From positions 1 to 26,048 of the IMG/VR virus record IMGVR_UViG_3300023276_000101: a DNA stretch of 26,048 nt. One strand, written 5' to 3'. Below, one piece after another: positions 15,759 through 22,203 of the stretch. Source of the DNA: a virus. How positions within the stretch are numbered: position 1 is the stretch's first letter; each line of letters begins with the position of its first letter. The notes under the pieces were generated by a model. It did not search any database, had not been told where the DNA came from, and saw only the letters and a list, made by a program, of their open reading frames with translations. Both the position numbers and the translations under genes were made by a program.

Positions 15759-16667
15759 TTATGCCGTTACTGTATTAACAAATCCATCAAAACCAGTTTT
15801 TGCAACTGATAATTTAAGGTTTACACCTGATGCCAATCCTGCACTGGTATAATCAATAACATAATTGCCATCTGTTGGCTCTGTAACTGCATCAATTGTA
15901 ACAACTGTACCTGCATCCAAATTATCCAATTTCCAATCAGCAGGCAACGTTGCACCTTTGTAAAGGATTGGATTGTATGCCGTTCCGTAATCTAAATTTG
16001 CAGAAACAGTAATTGCCGTTGTTGTTGCACTTGCAACAGTTAATTCAACATCCAATAAACCCTCTAAACTGTTAAAATCAATTCCTGATTCCTCTGCCGT
16101 GATCATTTTCATTGTTGATTCATCAAACAACCTGTAAAAATCAAATCCTAACATGATTTTTTGAACTGTTGCATCTGTTGCAAACATGAATTTTGGATCC
16201 CAACTGTCGTTGTCCACTGGTATTGGATATAAAAAACCGTTTACCTCTGATCCAATTAAATCACCCTCAACATCAACAATGTAAATTCCAAACTGCACAC
16301 AACGTGATGCCATTAATTTACCCAAAAATGTTGGTGTTGAATCATCCTGCCATAATTCACCTGCAAAAGATCTTACACCCTGTCGTAAATATGCTTTACG
16401 GCCACTGTTTGCCTCCTCAAATAAAGAATCCGCTTTTGGTAATTCTACGTTTTCAAATTTAGGTAATGGAAACCAACGTTTTGATGCATCCGCCTCATTT
16501 ACGTAATCACTCCATGTTGGTATTGATGCACTTAAATCAATACCGTTTTTTGTACCATCATTTGCCGTTAAAGGCACTAAAATTAAGGAACTTGTTATTC
16601 CCTGAACAGGTACACAGGATGGTACCCCTGTGTTACTTAAACCTGCATTACAATCACATGATTTCAT
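15759..16667 (-). CDS. Probable major tail tube protein with extra C-terminal beta domain
   Basis: Protein of 302 residues. Assignment rests on position (after the connector candidates and before the tape measure), size and beta-rich composition. The first 200 residues contain R-S-F-A-G-E-L-W-Q-D-D (about 99-109) and F-G-I-Y-I-V-D-V-E-G-D-L-I-G, compatible with a tube subunit. The last 95 residues (L-T-V-A-S-A-T-T-T-A-I-T-V-S-A onward) look like a separate immunoglobulin-like domain, often found as surface decoration on tail tubes. Oddly, the N terminus has three Cys in 18 residues (M-K-S-C-D-C, then C18). The leader is A/T-rich with no Shine-Dalgarno sequence. Not identified by direct family motif. 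Confidence 0.65.
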   Translation of the reverse strand: MKSCDCNAGLSNTGVPSCVPVQGITSSLILVPLTANDGTKNGIDLSASIPTWSDYVNEADASKRWFPLPKFENVELPKADSLFEEANSGRKAYLRQGVRSFAGELWQDDSTPTFLGKLMASRCVQFGIYIVDVEGDLIGSEVNGFLYPIPVDNDSWDPKFMFATDATVQKIMLGFDFYRLFDESTMKMITAEESGIDFNSLEGLLDVELTVASATTTAITVSANLDYGTAYNPILYKGATLPADWKLDNLDAGTVVTIDAVTEPTDGNYVIDYTSAGLASGVNLKLSVAKTGFDGFVNTVTA

Positions 16668-16710
16668 ATGTTTATTTTTTTAATTAATTATTATTTTATT
16701 TTAAATTCTC

Positions 16711-17400
16711 TTAACATTTACAATTTGCACGGTATTTACTCAACGTAATATTTAATGAAACACCTGATAAATTGGCATCCAATATGTTTTCAACTGCACC
16801 CTGATCCGTTTCAACACCAAAACGTGAGAATGTTTTGTATGTAAATTCATCAACAGTTTTGTACATCCTTAAACGTTCAACCGTTTTAATAAACTCATGC
16901 ATCAAATTACCCATTGGTGTAACCACTTGTTTACGGTGATCTGCCGTGTAATATTGTGATGGATCCGTTTCATCTAAAAAAAACAGATTTGTAACAATAT
17001 CACGTGCAATGGCGGATTCCCTGCCGTATCCTGTTTCACTGATTATTTCCAGTAACCAAATCAACGGCAATTTTTCCTCTAAATTATTTGTTGCAATTGT
17101 CCATTCACGGTTTGTTGCCAACTTTGTACCTGTAATAAAAAACGGTTTTTGCAACGTGCAAACACCATCCAAATTAATCACAGGATCGGTTTGAATTAAT
17201 TGTGTTGCAATTATCCATTCATCAACCTGTACATCATTAATTAAAAACACAATACCATTTGAATCAGTAATTGTTTTACCAACTCTGGCCCATTTTGTAT
17301 GGCAAAAATATGTTTTGCCATTCATTGCATTGTATTCACCATCAATTTTGCAATTGATTTGATCAATGATTTCCTGTATTTCAATGGTTGCATCAATCAT
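16711..17400 (-). CDS. Neck or tail-terminator candidate, unknown family
   Basis: Protein of 229 residues. ATG at 17400 is chosen over an in-frame TTG six bases upstream because it overlaps the previous stop as ATGA, as at other junctions here. The fold seems mixed: helical start (E-I-Q-E-I-I-D-Q-I-N), a beta-rich middle, then K-L-P-L-I-W-L-L-E-I-I-S-E (about 112-124), and a C terminus ending in a Cys pair (N-C-K-C). Between capsid and tail tube genes a phage normally encodes head-tail connectors and the tail terminator. This gene and 17397-17918 occupy that slot. I cannot name the family. Confidence 0.6.
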   Translation of the reverse strand: MIDATIEIQEIIDQINCKIDGEYNAMNGKTYFCHTKWARVGKTITDSNGIVFLINDVQVDEWIIATQLIQTDPVINLDGVCTLQKPFFITGTKLATNREWTIATNNLEEKLPLIWLLEIISETGYGRESAIARDIVTNLFFLDETDPSQYYTADHRKQVVTPMGNLMHEFIKTVERLRMYKTVDEFTYKTFSRFGVETDQGAVENILDANLSGVSLNITLSKYRANCKC

Positions 17401-17918
17401 ATCCAATACGTTGTTACTTTACTATGCCCATTATATTTTGGGTAATCACTTGAATTATCACAAATGTATCTTTGAATTGCATGATACGTAAACACTCCCT
17501 GATTATACCGTGTATAAATCTGTTGTGATAGTGTTGAAATATTTTTGCTATTCTCACCAACAGGTGCAACATTTCCTGATACCCAAACCTGATTTATCTG
17601 ATCTTTTAAGTATTCAAAATAAATGAATCCTTTGATCATATCAATCATACCATCACTGATAATAATATTACATGTGCCACTTTCATGCATAAATGCATTA
17701 TAAATTGCCAAATACACAGGATCCTGTGGTACAAAAGTTAATGGATCTAAATCCGCCACAAACAAATTATACAAATCAACACCCAACAATTCCGCCAATA
17801 ATCTGTTTGTGTACAGATCAATGTAACCGTTGATTTTTTGTTGTTCATAAATGCCTGTTGCCAATTCCCATTTACCCTTGCCAAAATCTGCGTATGTGAT
17901 ATTTAAAACGTTTGCCAT
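17397..17918 (-). CDS. Head-tail connector candidate
   Basis: Protein of 173 residues with L-L-A-E-L-L-G-V-D-L-Y-N-L-F (about 39-52) and a mostly helical composition, as in head-tail adaptor proteins that sit under the portal. Its stop overlaps the next start by ATGA, so the two are probably made together. A 10-bp hairpin lies in the 26-base gap before its start. The connector role comes from gene order (capsid, small basic protein, this, neck candidate, tube) and helical content, not from a recognised domain. Confidence 0.6.
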   Translation of the reverse strand: MANVLNITYADFGKGKWELATGIYEQQKINGYIDLYTNRLLAELLGVDLYNLFVADLDPLTFVPQDPVYLAIYNAFMHESGTCNIIISDGMIDMIKGFIYFEYLKDQINQVWVSGNVAPVGENSKNISTLSQQIYTRYNQGVFTYHAIQRYICDNSSDYPKYNGHSKVTTYWI

Positions 17919-17937
17919 TGTAATTTTATGGTTTTAT

Positions 17938-17971
17938 AACTGCATCATTTTTTAGGTGATGCAGTTTTTTT
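17938..17971 (+). terminator. Plus-strand terminator-like hairpin inside the minus-strand head operon
   Basis: The 10-bp perfect stem aactgcatca (17938-17947) and tgatgcagtt (17957-17966) is followed by T only on the plus strand. The minus-strand side lacks a T run. The left arm contains the stop codon of the 17945-18283 gene. It would stop antisense, not sense, transcription; on the sense mRNA it is a hairpin between two genes. Confidence 0.55.
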
Positions 17972-18283
17972 AATTGATATTTTTGCTTTCACTTTTGATG
18001 GTGCCACCTTTTTTTTAACAACAGGTGCAGTTTTTTTTGGTTTTGGATCAACTGATTCCTCAATTATTACCGCACCCTTATGCCCTGCACTGCGTTTTTT
18101 CTTTTTAGATTTGCACCCCTCGCATTCGTTTTCTGCATGATCATCACAATCACCAATGCAATCATCATTTGGTGCCATACTGGCAATGCCATTTGATAAC
18201 AAATATTGTGATGTGTTTCCGCTTGAATCAATAATTTGATCCTTTTTTAACGTTCCCCAATCTTTTAATATTTTTAATTTCAT
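17945..18283 (-). CDS. Basic, Cys-containing head-region protein
   Basis: Protein of 112 residues in three parts. Residues 1-37 form a compact start (I-L-K-D-W-G-T-L-K-K-D-Q-I-I-D, then Q-Y-L-L-S-N-G-I-A), a motif I associate with small proteins next to capsid genes. Residues 42-57 hold an acidic Cys cluster (C-I-G-D-C-D-D-H, then C-E-G-C) that could bind a metal. The rest is a Lys/Pro/Ala tail (K-K-K-V-A-P-S-K-V-K-A-K) that could bind DNA. It lies directly after the major capsid gene. A DNA-binding head component or capsid accessory protein is possible, but the function is unknown. Confidence 0.6.
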   Translation of the reverse strand: MKLKILKDWGTLKKDQIIDSSGNTSQYLLSNGIASMAPNDDCIGDCDDHAENECEGCKSKKKKRSAGHKGAVIIEESVDPKPKKTAPVVKKKVAPSKVKAKISIKKTASPKK

Positions 18284-18313
18284 AATGATTGTTTTAATCT
18301 GTTAAACAAATAT

Positions 18314-19552
18314 TTATTTTGTGATTGCAGTTAATGCCGTTGCAATATCAGTTACTTTCATAAATGCATCCTGATGTACCTGTGGTACAAAAAACTGTAT
18401 TCTCTGTAATGCTTTAACAGTAACAATTTCGTGTTCAAAATTATCATTGTTTTCATAACTGAAATCAACTGTCACCCCTTGTCTGTCTAAAATTTGGCCC
18501 TTTCTTGAATCCAAAACATACAATGAATTTGGTGAAACCAATGGTGATGTAATCACACGCATTCCGTTCAACACTGAATCACCTGATGCCACAAAGTTTG
18601 GTAAAAGGTAATCACCGTTTGCATTTTTTTGGTGCATGAATTTAACCCAATCATTGTAATTCATAATGATTGTATCTGCATCATATGCCATTTCCTGCCC
18701 AAACGTGTATATCTGTGCTTTCATTGCACCTGTTAATTCTGCCAACGTTGCAGATGTAAATGCACCAGTAAAAGGTGCCAATACATTTGCAGGATCAAAT
18801 ACCGAACTGATTGAATCAATTGAAACAATATCTGTTGTTCCGTTTAAAACCGCACTGTCTGCCTTTAATCTGATTGATGATGATACAAGATTTTCAATTT
18901 CTGATGTTACAAAACTGTAATCATCCATCATATCAATACAAACATCAACATAATCACGAACTTTTGCAATCTGTACAGTTTTGGTTTGCCATACAACTGT
19001 TGTATCAGTGTTATTTGTTGCACAATTTACAACCACACCTGCATCCCTTGTTACTGTTTTTTGCTCTCTGTACTTGATGTACTCTGTTTCAACGTTTGTT
19101 TTTCTGAACAAATCCGTAATTCTCGTTTCTGATCTGTATGGTATATCAAATGTTTCATTGATTAATTGCCCATAAACATCACCACGTAATGTACCCAAAT
19201 TAATTGGATCAATTTGTGCCTTTAATGTTAAAGAAACAACACCTGATTTTTGTTTGATCAGTTTTTTTAATGCATCTGATTTTTCAACAATCATATCCTT
19301 AATGGATTTTTTTGCCGTTGTTGCATTTGTTTTGTTACCCTCTTTTAATGCATCAATTGTACTTTCAAGATCTGCAAATTTTTTCTGTAATTCATCTGAT
19401 TTGTTTGCAGATTTTAATGCATCCAATTCATTTGATAATTCAGATTTTAATGTTTCAACATCATTTGATGATGCAAAACCGTTTGTTTTTTCAGCAATTT
19501 TTGCCTCAAATTTTTCAATCACCTGTTCAGGTGTTAATGGTGTATTTTCCAT
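18314..19552 (-). CDS. Major capsid protein, HK97 type
   Basis: Protein of 412 residues. Residues 1 to about 105 are a charged, Lys/Glu-rich coiled coil (E-Q-V-I-E-K-F-E-A-K-I-A-E), the usual internal scaffold (delta) domain that the prohead protease removes. The shell domain follows, with N-E-T-F-D-I-P-Y-R-S-E-T-R-I, an E-Y-I-K-Y-R-E segment like the HK97 extended loop, V-R-D-Y-V-D-V-C-I-D-M-M-D-D, and A-V-L-N-G-T, then helices and a C-terminal beta domain (F-E-H-E-I-V-T-V-K-A). The length fits a capsid precursor with fused scaffold. The protease gene lies just upstream. The cleavage site is probably near residues 95-110. Confidence 0.88.
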   Translation of the reverse strand: MENTPLTPEQVIEKFEAKIAEKTNGFASSNDVETLKSELSNELDALKSANKSDELQKKFADLESTIDALKEGNKTNATTAKKSIKDMIVEKSDALKKLIKQKSGVVSLTLKAQIDPINLGTLRGDVYGQLINETFDIPYRSETRITDLFRKTNVETEYIKYREQKTVTRDAGVVVNCATNNTDTTVVWQTKTVQIAKVRDYVDVCIDMMDDYSFVTSEIENLVSSSIRLKADSAVLNGTTDIVSIDSISSVFDPANVLAPFTGAFTSATLAELTGAMKAQIYTFGQEMAYDADTIIMNYNDWVKFMHQKNANGDYLLPNFVASGDSVLNGMRVITSPLVSPNSLYVLDSRKGQILDRQGVTVDFSYENNDNFEHEIVTVKALQRIQFFVPQVHQDAFMKVTDIATALTAITK

Positions 19553-19597
19553 TTTTTTTAATTTTTAAATATTAATAATTTATTTATTTTCGATTTT

Positions 19598-20386
19598 TTA
19601 ATTTGTTTTCACTTGAAAATAATCATCAAACCCACTCCAATTAAACGTTTGTTTAACAGTTTGTTTAACGGCCAATTGTTCTTTGTTGAACGGATCGGTG
19701 TTTGCAACATCAATTAAACGTGCATTTAAATATTTTAATTTCATTTCCAAATCATATAAACGTTCATCTGTACCCTTACCACTGGTAATTGCTTTCACAA
19801 TGATGTTCATTTGATCACATAATGATTTTTGTATTGTTTGTTTTTCCTGTACTGTTTTAAACACATCAATTGTGTTTGCATATTGGTTTGCACCAAATGT
19901 TACTGCGGATCCTTCCCACAATTTTAATTCCTTTATTTCAAAATATCCTGTTGATTCATCAGGATCATCCGCATCCTTTTTTTCAACCTCAATAAAATTT
20001 GTTTTATCTGCAATGTATTGAAATCCAATACTGTGTTCCGTAATAATTCCATCCTGATAATCACGCAATGCATCATCACCTTTTGATGATGTACCCAGTT
20101 TACCAACTGCAAACAATCCTTTTTCATCTTCTTGTAATGATGTAAATGTACCAATTTGATGTTCCCAATCGTGATGCCTTAAAAATGCAATTTGCCTGTT
20201 GGATCCTGAATTTACACCCCTATCATTCAGGGATTTTTTAAATGCACCTTTGCGTATTAAATCATTATCTGAATCAATTGTATCAAATACAGATAAATAA
20301 ATTGCCACCTCACGTGCAGATAAATCAATATCTTTTATCTGTGATGTTGCCTGTTTGATGTTGTACGTTGAAAATGGTTTTTCCAT
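19598..20386 (-). CDS. Prohead protease, U35-type
   Basis: Protein of 262 residues. Features in order: V-A-I-Y-L-S-V-F-D-T-I-D-S-D (27-40), the usual opening of HK97-type prohead proteases; F-L-R-H-H-D-W with probable catalytic His72; I-T-E-H-S-I-G-F with probable catalytic Ser119; and L-W-E-G-S-A-V-T-F-G-A-N (156-167) with a conserved Glu158. The C-terminal 80 residues are a charged helical extension that may be trimmed during maturation. It cuts the scaffold domain from the capsid protein inside the prohead. It is the first gene after the divergent promoter region at 20.4 kb and lies 45 bases upstream of the capsid gene. Confidence 0.87.
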   Translation of the reverse strand: MEKPFSTYNIKQATSQIKDIDLSAREVAIYLSVFDTIDSDNDLIRKGAFKKSLNDRGVNSGSNRQIAFLRHHDWEHQIGTFTSLQEDEKGLFAVGKLGTSSKGDDALRDYQDGIITEHSIGFQYIADKTNFIEVEKKDADDPDESTGYFEIKELKLWEGSAVTFGANQYANTIDVFKTVQEKQTIQKSLCDQMNIIVKAITSGKGTDERLYDLEMKLKYLNARLIDVANTDPFNKEQLAVKQTVKQTFNWSGFDDYFQVKTN

Positions 20387-20416
20387 AATTATGCAAATTT
20401 ATATAACAAAATTAGT

Positions 20417-20424
20417 TAAATTTG
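20417..20424 (+). promoter_or_regulatory. Possible -7 box for the portal gene
   Basis: TAAATTTG on the plus strand, 25 bases before the portal ATG, fits TAnnTTTG. No TTG lies 19-21 bases upstream, so support is partial. With CAAATTTA at 20394-20401 it forms an 8-bp inverted repeat spaced by 15 bases, which may be a regulator site or a divergent pair of -7 boxes. Confidence 0.4.
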
Positions 20425-20426
20425 TT

Positions 20427-20456
20427 CAAATATATTAAAAAAAAACATCATGGCAA
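20427..20456 (-). promoter_or_regulatory. Bacteroidetes-type promoter for protease, capsid and downstream genes
   Basis: On the minus strand, TTG (20456-20454) is followed by exactly 19 bases and TATATTTG (20434-20427), the same spacing and -7 box as the promoter at 1251-1280. Transcription should start near 20421, about 35 bases before the protease ATG. The TTG lies inside the first codons of the portal gene, and the -7 box is two bases from the plus-strand TAAATTTG. Confidence 0.7.
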
Positions 20457-21646
20457 ACGATTTTTGGACTTCAATATTTGGATGGTCTAACCAAAACAGT
20501 GATAAATTTATGCAATACCTGAACAATAACCAACAAAGTTATTATGGTACAAAGGATGCGGTTTGGGTAGATACCAACAAACCATTTGAACTGTATTTAC
20601 AGGTGCCTGAATTACGCACAGTAATTGATAAACGTGCATCAATGATGGCATCAGGATTGCCAGTTTTGAAAAATGCAGATGGTGAAATTGTTACTGATCA
20701 TCAATGGGTACAGGATTTAATTGCCAAACCAAACCCAACACAATCATGGTCTGATGTTATTTATTCACTTTCAGTTAATGATGGATTGTTTGCAAATGCA
20801 TTTGCATATTGCCCAAAACGTTCATTTGATATACGTAATTTAATTGTGCCATTGCCATCATCAAAAGTTAAATTAAAACTTTCAGGCCGTTATTTGGATC
20901 AGATGGAAACAGGCGGAATGATTGAAAATTATCAGTTTTATTATGATGGTAAAAAATATGAAACAATTGAAATTGATGATATGGTTTACATCAATACACC
21001 TGATGGTATTCATTTGGTAAATCCACGCAACAGGATTGAAACCCTGCGGTATCCATTATCAAACATCATTGCACAGTACAAAAAACGTAATGTTTTATTA
21101 GAGAATTTATCTGCAATTGGTATTTTATCATCAAATCAATCTGATTTGGGCGGATCATTACCAATGGATCCAAAAGAAAAACGGCAAATACAAAAGGATT
21201 GGATAAAACGTAATGCAGATCAAATTGTAATTACGGAATCAAATGTTGATTGGACTCCAATGAGTTATCCAACAAAACAACTGATGTTATTTGAGGAACT
21301 GGATGCAGATAAAATGGCCATCATTGATGCGTATGGTTTATCACAATACCTGTTTGCATCAACAAAAGGTGCAACGTTTACCAATGTTTTTGAAGGTATG
21401 CGTATGACTTATCAGGATACAATTATTCCTGAAACGGATCAATTATATGCAACACTTTCACATCAATTGGGCCTTACAGATCAGGGATTGAAATTGTGTG
21501 CAGATTTTTCACATGTTGCCGTACTGCAAAAGGATCAGGTTTTACAATCTGATGCAATGGATAAACGTGCAAATGCAGTGTTGAAAATAATTGAATCAGG
21601 TGTTGAATTATCTGATGATGAAAAACGTGCGTTGTTGGGCATTTAA
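20450..21646 (+). CDS. Portal protein, on the opposite strand to all other genes
   Basis: Protein of 398 residues, the usual size for HK97/phi-type portals. Typical features: early aromatic segment, V-P-E-L-R-T-V-I-D-K-R-A-S-M-M-A (about 52-67), N-P-T-Q-S-W-S-D-V-I-Y (about 95-105), stem-region helices, L-D-A-D-K-M-A-I-I-D-A-Y-G-L (about 281-294) and a C-terminal helical tail. It forms the ring for DNA entry and exit at the capsid vertex and contacts terminase. It lies between terminase and protease, as in related phages, but is inverted. Its codon use and AGC/GAC scarcity match the rest of the window, so it is not a recent foreign piece. The ATG follows an A-rich leader with no Shine-Dalgarno sequence. 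No good terminator follows it, so transcripts may run antisense into the minus-strand genes. Confidence 0.9.
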   Translation: MANDFWTSIFGWSNQNSDKFMQYLNNNQQSYYGTKDAVWVDTNKPFELYLQVPELRTVIDKRASMMASGLPVLKNADGEIVTDHQWVQDLIAKPNPTQSWSDVIYSLSVNDGLFANAFAYCPKRSFDIRNLIVPLPSSKVKLKLSGRYLDQMETGGMIENYQFYYDGKKYETIEIDDMVYINTPDGIHLVNPRNRIETLRYPLSNIIAQYKKRNVLLENLSAIGILSSNQSDLGGSLPMDPKEKRQIQKDWIKRNADQIVITESNVDWTPMSYPTKQLMLFEELDADKMAIIDAYGLSQYLFASTKGATFTNVFEGMRMTYQDTIIPETDQLYATLSHQLGLTDQGLKLCADFSHVAVLQKDQVLQSDAMDKRANAVLKIIESGVELSDDEKRALLGI

Positions 21647-21655
21647 ATACTGTTA

Positions 21656-21775
21656 TTAAAATTTACCCCAACCTGAATGTATCATTGATTTAATGCGTTC
21701 CTGTTCAATGTACATCATGTAATGATGAAAACGTTTAAATCCCTGAATCAATTTATTTATTTGTTTTCCTTTCAT
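21656..21775 (-). CDS. Tiny hypothetical protein, 39 residues
   Basis: A 39-residue frame starting M-K-G-K-Q-I-N-K-L-I-Q-G-F-K-R-F, basic and helical, ending G-W-G-K-F ten bases from the portal stop on the other strand. An AAAGGAAAG stretch just upstream makes an unusually good Shine-Dalgarno-like site for this genome. The five codons before the start read ATG-AAA-GGA-AAG-TAA, a near copy of the gene's own first codons, so a tiny leader peptide or a local duplication is present. Codon use fits the phage. No family recognised. Confidence 0.4.
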   Translation of the reverse strand: MKGKQINKLIQGFKRFHHYMMYIEQERIKSMIHSGWGKF

Positions 21776-21815
21776 TTACTTTCCTTTCATTTCCTTTGTT
21801 GAATCATGTTAAATT

Positions 21816-21837
21816 GTGTTCAACACATGTTAAACAC
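21816..21837. promoter_or_regulatory. Imperfect 22-base palindrome, possible protein-binding site
   Basis: The segment opens gtgtt and closes aacac; 9 of 11 base pairs are symmetric. It lies in the 126-base gap between the two tiny genes. Nearby are further TGTTAA/TTAACA words and two close ACACGT words (near 21884-21897). An operator or other protein-binding cluster is possible. Nothing else was found in the gap. Confidence 0.35.
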
Positions 21838-21901
21838 TTGTTATTATTCAATGTTTATATGTTAATTTCCTTTTGAATATTAACACGTTGTAACACGTAA
21901 A

Positions 21902-22078
21902 TCATTTATTTAAACCAAATTCATGTGATTGTTCAATGTACAACGTATCATTCACGTTGTTTTTATCAACTGGTTTACACTGATCAATAATGTAATTAAA
22001 TTGAATCATTAACAGGATCATACACAGGCCCATTGCGAGTATTACCCAGTGTACAGGATGCCATTTTTCATTTATCAT
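21902..22078 (-). CDS. Small single-pass membrane protein
   Basis: Protein of 58 residues starting M-I-N-E-K-W-H-P. One membrane helix spans about 9-29 (H-W-V-I-L-A-M-G-L-C-M-I-L-L-M-I-Q-F-N-Y-I in part), followed by a polar tail of 25 residues. An in-frame start at 22117 was rejected because it runs through the terminator hairpin at 22101-22124. The gene therefore begins just after a terminator and depends on read-through or a weak promoter. The function is unknown; small membrane proteins of this kind can be holin-like or act in superinfection exclusion, but nothing here decides. Confidence 0.55.
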   Translation of the reverse strand: MINEKWHPVHWVILAMGLCMILLMIQFNYIIDQCKPVDKNNVNDTLYIEQSHEFGLNK

Positions 22079-22091
22079 AACGTAAAAATAA

Positions 22092-22124
22092 TAAAAAAAA
22101 ATGCAGGTATTTTCCAACCTGCAT
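22092..22124 (-). terminator. Terminator after the terminase genes
   Basis: The stem atgcaggt (22101-22108) and acctgcat (22117-22124) has 8 perfect bp and an 8-base loop. On the minus strand it is followed by eight T (22100-22093). It lies 80 bases after the large terminase stop and 14 bases before the small membrane gene. Confidence 0.8.
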
Positions 22125-22181
22125 AAAAAACATCATGATCACTCTTAATAAACTGATGGTTTTTTAAAACCTTATGTGTTA

Positions 22182-22189
22182 CAAATATA
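22182..22189 (-). promoter_or_regulatory. TATATTTG box between terminase and its terminator
   Basis: The minus strand reads TATATTTG, identical to the -7 box of the three better promoters, 14 bases after the terminase stop. No TTG stands 19-21 bases upstream. If active, it would give an RNA of roughly 85 bases ending at the 22092-22124 terminator, or read through into the small membrane gene. Confidence 0.35.
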
Positions 22190-22203
22190 ACAATTTAGGG
22201 CCT

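Noticed and set aside
15572-16667. Programmed frameshift after the tail tube gene, as in lambda G/GT
   Set aside because: No slippery sequence with an extended second frame was found, and a strong terminator follows the 60-residue gene.
20387-21700. Invertible segment carrying the portal gene
   Set aside because: No matching inverted repeats were found at the two ends and there is no recombinase gene in the window; the short repeat at 20394-20424 lies on one side only.
22079-22117. Longer N terminus for the small membrane protein
   Set aside because: It would translate through the terminator hairpin and its T run, giving the F-F-Y-Y-F-Y segment; Met at 22078 is cleaner.
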